From NCBI RefSeq assembly GCF_011947285.1, contig NZ_JAAOZT010000002.1, forward strand, positions 124,001 to 188,000: DNA of 64,000 nt. The letters are read 5' to 3'. This stretch comes from Glaciimonas immobilis. Lineage in GTDB: Bacteria > Pseudomonadota > Gammaproteobacteria > Burkholderiales > Burkholderiaceae_D. The position numbers were made by a program, and so were the translations under genes. Shown here piece after piece: positions 63,235 to 64,000 of this stretch. How positions within the stretch are numbered: position 1 is the first letter of the stretch; each line of letters opens with the position of its first letter. The notes beneath the pieces are model-generated. The model was not told the DNA's origin. It did no database searches and saw only the letters and a list, made by a program, of their open reading frames with translations.

Positions 63235-64000
63235 TTAACCGCGCATTAATATCTGTGGCCCCACATCCTTGATATCCTTGGTGCCGGTAAGCGCCATGCT
63301 GACGTCCAGTTCCTGACGCATGATTTCCAGCATTTTGGTGACACCCGCTTCGCCCATTGCGCCCAGACTGTATAGAAAAGCCCGACCGATCATCGTGCCT
63401 TTTGCGCCCAGAGCAACGGCTTTCAGCACGTCTTGTCCGCTGCGGATTCCGCCGTCGAACCACACCTCGATTTGATCGCCGACTGCTTCAACGATGGCGG
63501 GTAATGCTGAGATTGACGATATAGCGCCATCAAGTTGACGGCCACCGTGATTGCTGACGACGATCGCATCGGCACCGCTGGCGGCAGCGATCTTGGCATC
63601 CTCCACATCCAGAATACCTTTTAGTATTAATTTTCCGCCCCATTGCTGTTTAATCCATGCGATATCATCCCAGGATAGGGTTGGGTCAAACTGACTTGCG
63701 GTCCATTTGCTGAGGGTTAATATGCCATCTGCGCCTTTTACATGTCCGGCAAGGTTGCCGAATGTCTTGCGACCGCCTAATGCACGCAGGGCCCAGGCTG
63801 GTTTGCTCGCCAAATCGATGAGATTGGCAATGGTCATTTTGGGTGGCACCGACATCCCGTTTTTAATATCTTTGTGGCGCTGACCAAGGATTTGTAAATC
63901 CAGGGTAAGTACCAACGCTGAACATTTTGCCGCTTTGGCCCTCTCGATCAAAGATTTGACGAAGCCGCGGTCGCGCATGACATATAGCTGGAACCAGAAC
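63235..64000 (-). CDS. FMN-dependent alpha-hydroxy-acid dehydrogenase, L-lactate dehydrogenase-like (5' part outside window)
   Basis: The last ~255 residues of an LldD/glycolate-oxidase-type enzyme. The open frame continues past the window edge (FWFQLYVMRDRGF reads through 64000), so the 5' end is missing. Visible: LVLTLDLQILGQRHKDIKNG near its start, LTLSKWTASQFDPTLSWDDI, LILKGILDVEDAKIAAASGA with the FMN-phosphate Lys, VSNHGGRQLDGA with the catalytic His and Arg, and FDGGIRSGQDVLKAVALGAK. It oxidises L-lactate or a similar acid and passes electrons to the respiratory chain. Not assigned as lldD without the rest. Confidence 0.93.
   Translation of the reverse strand, partial: FWFQLYVMRDRGFVKSLIERAKAAKCSALVLTLDLQILGQRHKDIKNGMSVPPKMTIANLIDLASKPAWALRALGGRKTFGNLAGHVKGADGILTLSKWTASQFDPTLSWDDIAWIKQQWGGKLILKGILDVEDAKIAAASGADAIVVSNHGGRQLDGAISSISALPAIVEAVGDQIEVWFDGGIRSGQDVLKAVALGAKGTMIGRAFLYSLGAMGEAGVTKMLEIMRQELDVSMALTGTKDIKDVGPQILMRG

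Overview
The window looks like chromosomal DNA of a betaproteobacterium of the order Burkholderiales, most likely family Oxalobacteraceae. This rests on protein flavour and on gene neighbourhoods familiar from that order: gmk-rpoZ-spoT, thrC-moeA-moaD-moaE next to clpB, ygfZ divergent from mltG-tmk-holB-pilZ-tatD, and a caa3-type oxidase. The genus cannot be fixed by eye. No rRNA, tRNA, CRISPR array, prophage or insertion sequence was seen.

Region 1 (1-13000) is a C2-sulfonate (taurine/sulfoacetaldehyde) utilisation island. It holds sulfoacetaldehyde acetyltransferase (xsc) with a SnoaL-like gene downstream and a divergent LysR gene; a 3-hydroxyisobutyrate-dehydrogenase-family reductase; a YeiE-like LysR gene divergent from a YeiH-family exporter; a taurine-type ABC transporter (tauA-tauB-tauC, minus strand); an IclR regulator divergent from tauA; and a DadA-like FAD amine oxidoreductase. 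A perfect 19-bp palindrome between tauA and the IclR gene has a recognisable relative (16 of 21 positions) just downstream of a good sigma-70 promoter of xsc, which suggests one regulator ties uptake to desulfonation. No taurine:pyruvate aminotransferase, tauXY or pta gene is present.

Region 2 (13100-22000) is a second catabolic island of unknown substrate. A GMC oxidoreductase and an MFS transporter diverge from an IclR regulator, which is followed by a DUF3311 protein plus sodium/solute symporter and a YtcJ-type amidohydrolase. The amidohydrolase overlaps by four bases a COG0523 GTPase with a CICC metal motif.

Region 3 (22000-34100) is mixed: an orphan histidine kinase, a dienelactone hydrolase behind a perfect 26-bp palindrome, a D,D-carboxypeptidase, DUF4337, a HiPIP, small conserved proteins, a LysM/LytM lipoprotein, DUF1178, then spoT, rpoZ and gmk.

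Region 4 (34100-47100) has pilA with a sigma-54-type promoter and a downstream oligosaccharyltransferase-like gene, thrC, molybdenum cofactor genes interrupted by a LysE/RhtB exporter, clpB with a sigma-32-type promoter, and RraA, Dabb and thioesterase genes.

Region 5 (47200-57300) is housekeeping (NRDE, DUF4936, ygfZ, mltG, tmk, holB, pilZ, GNAT, tatD, ankyrin protein), then mgtC with an adjacent stand-alone copy of its own C-terminal domain. Region 6 (57300-62900) is a caa3-type oxidase operon with two subunit III genes. The window ends inside an FMN-dependent alpha-hydroxy-acid dehydrogenase gene.

A recurring feature is short perfect tandem duplications (9-22 bp units) in intergenic DNA, at about ten places.
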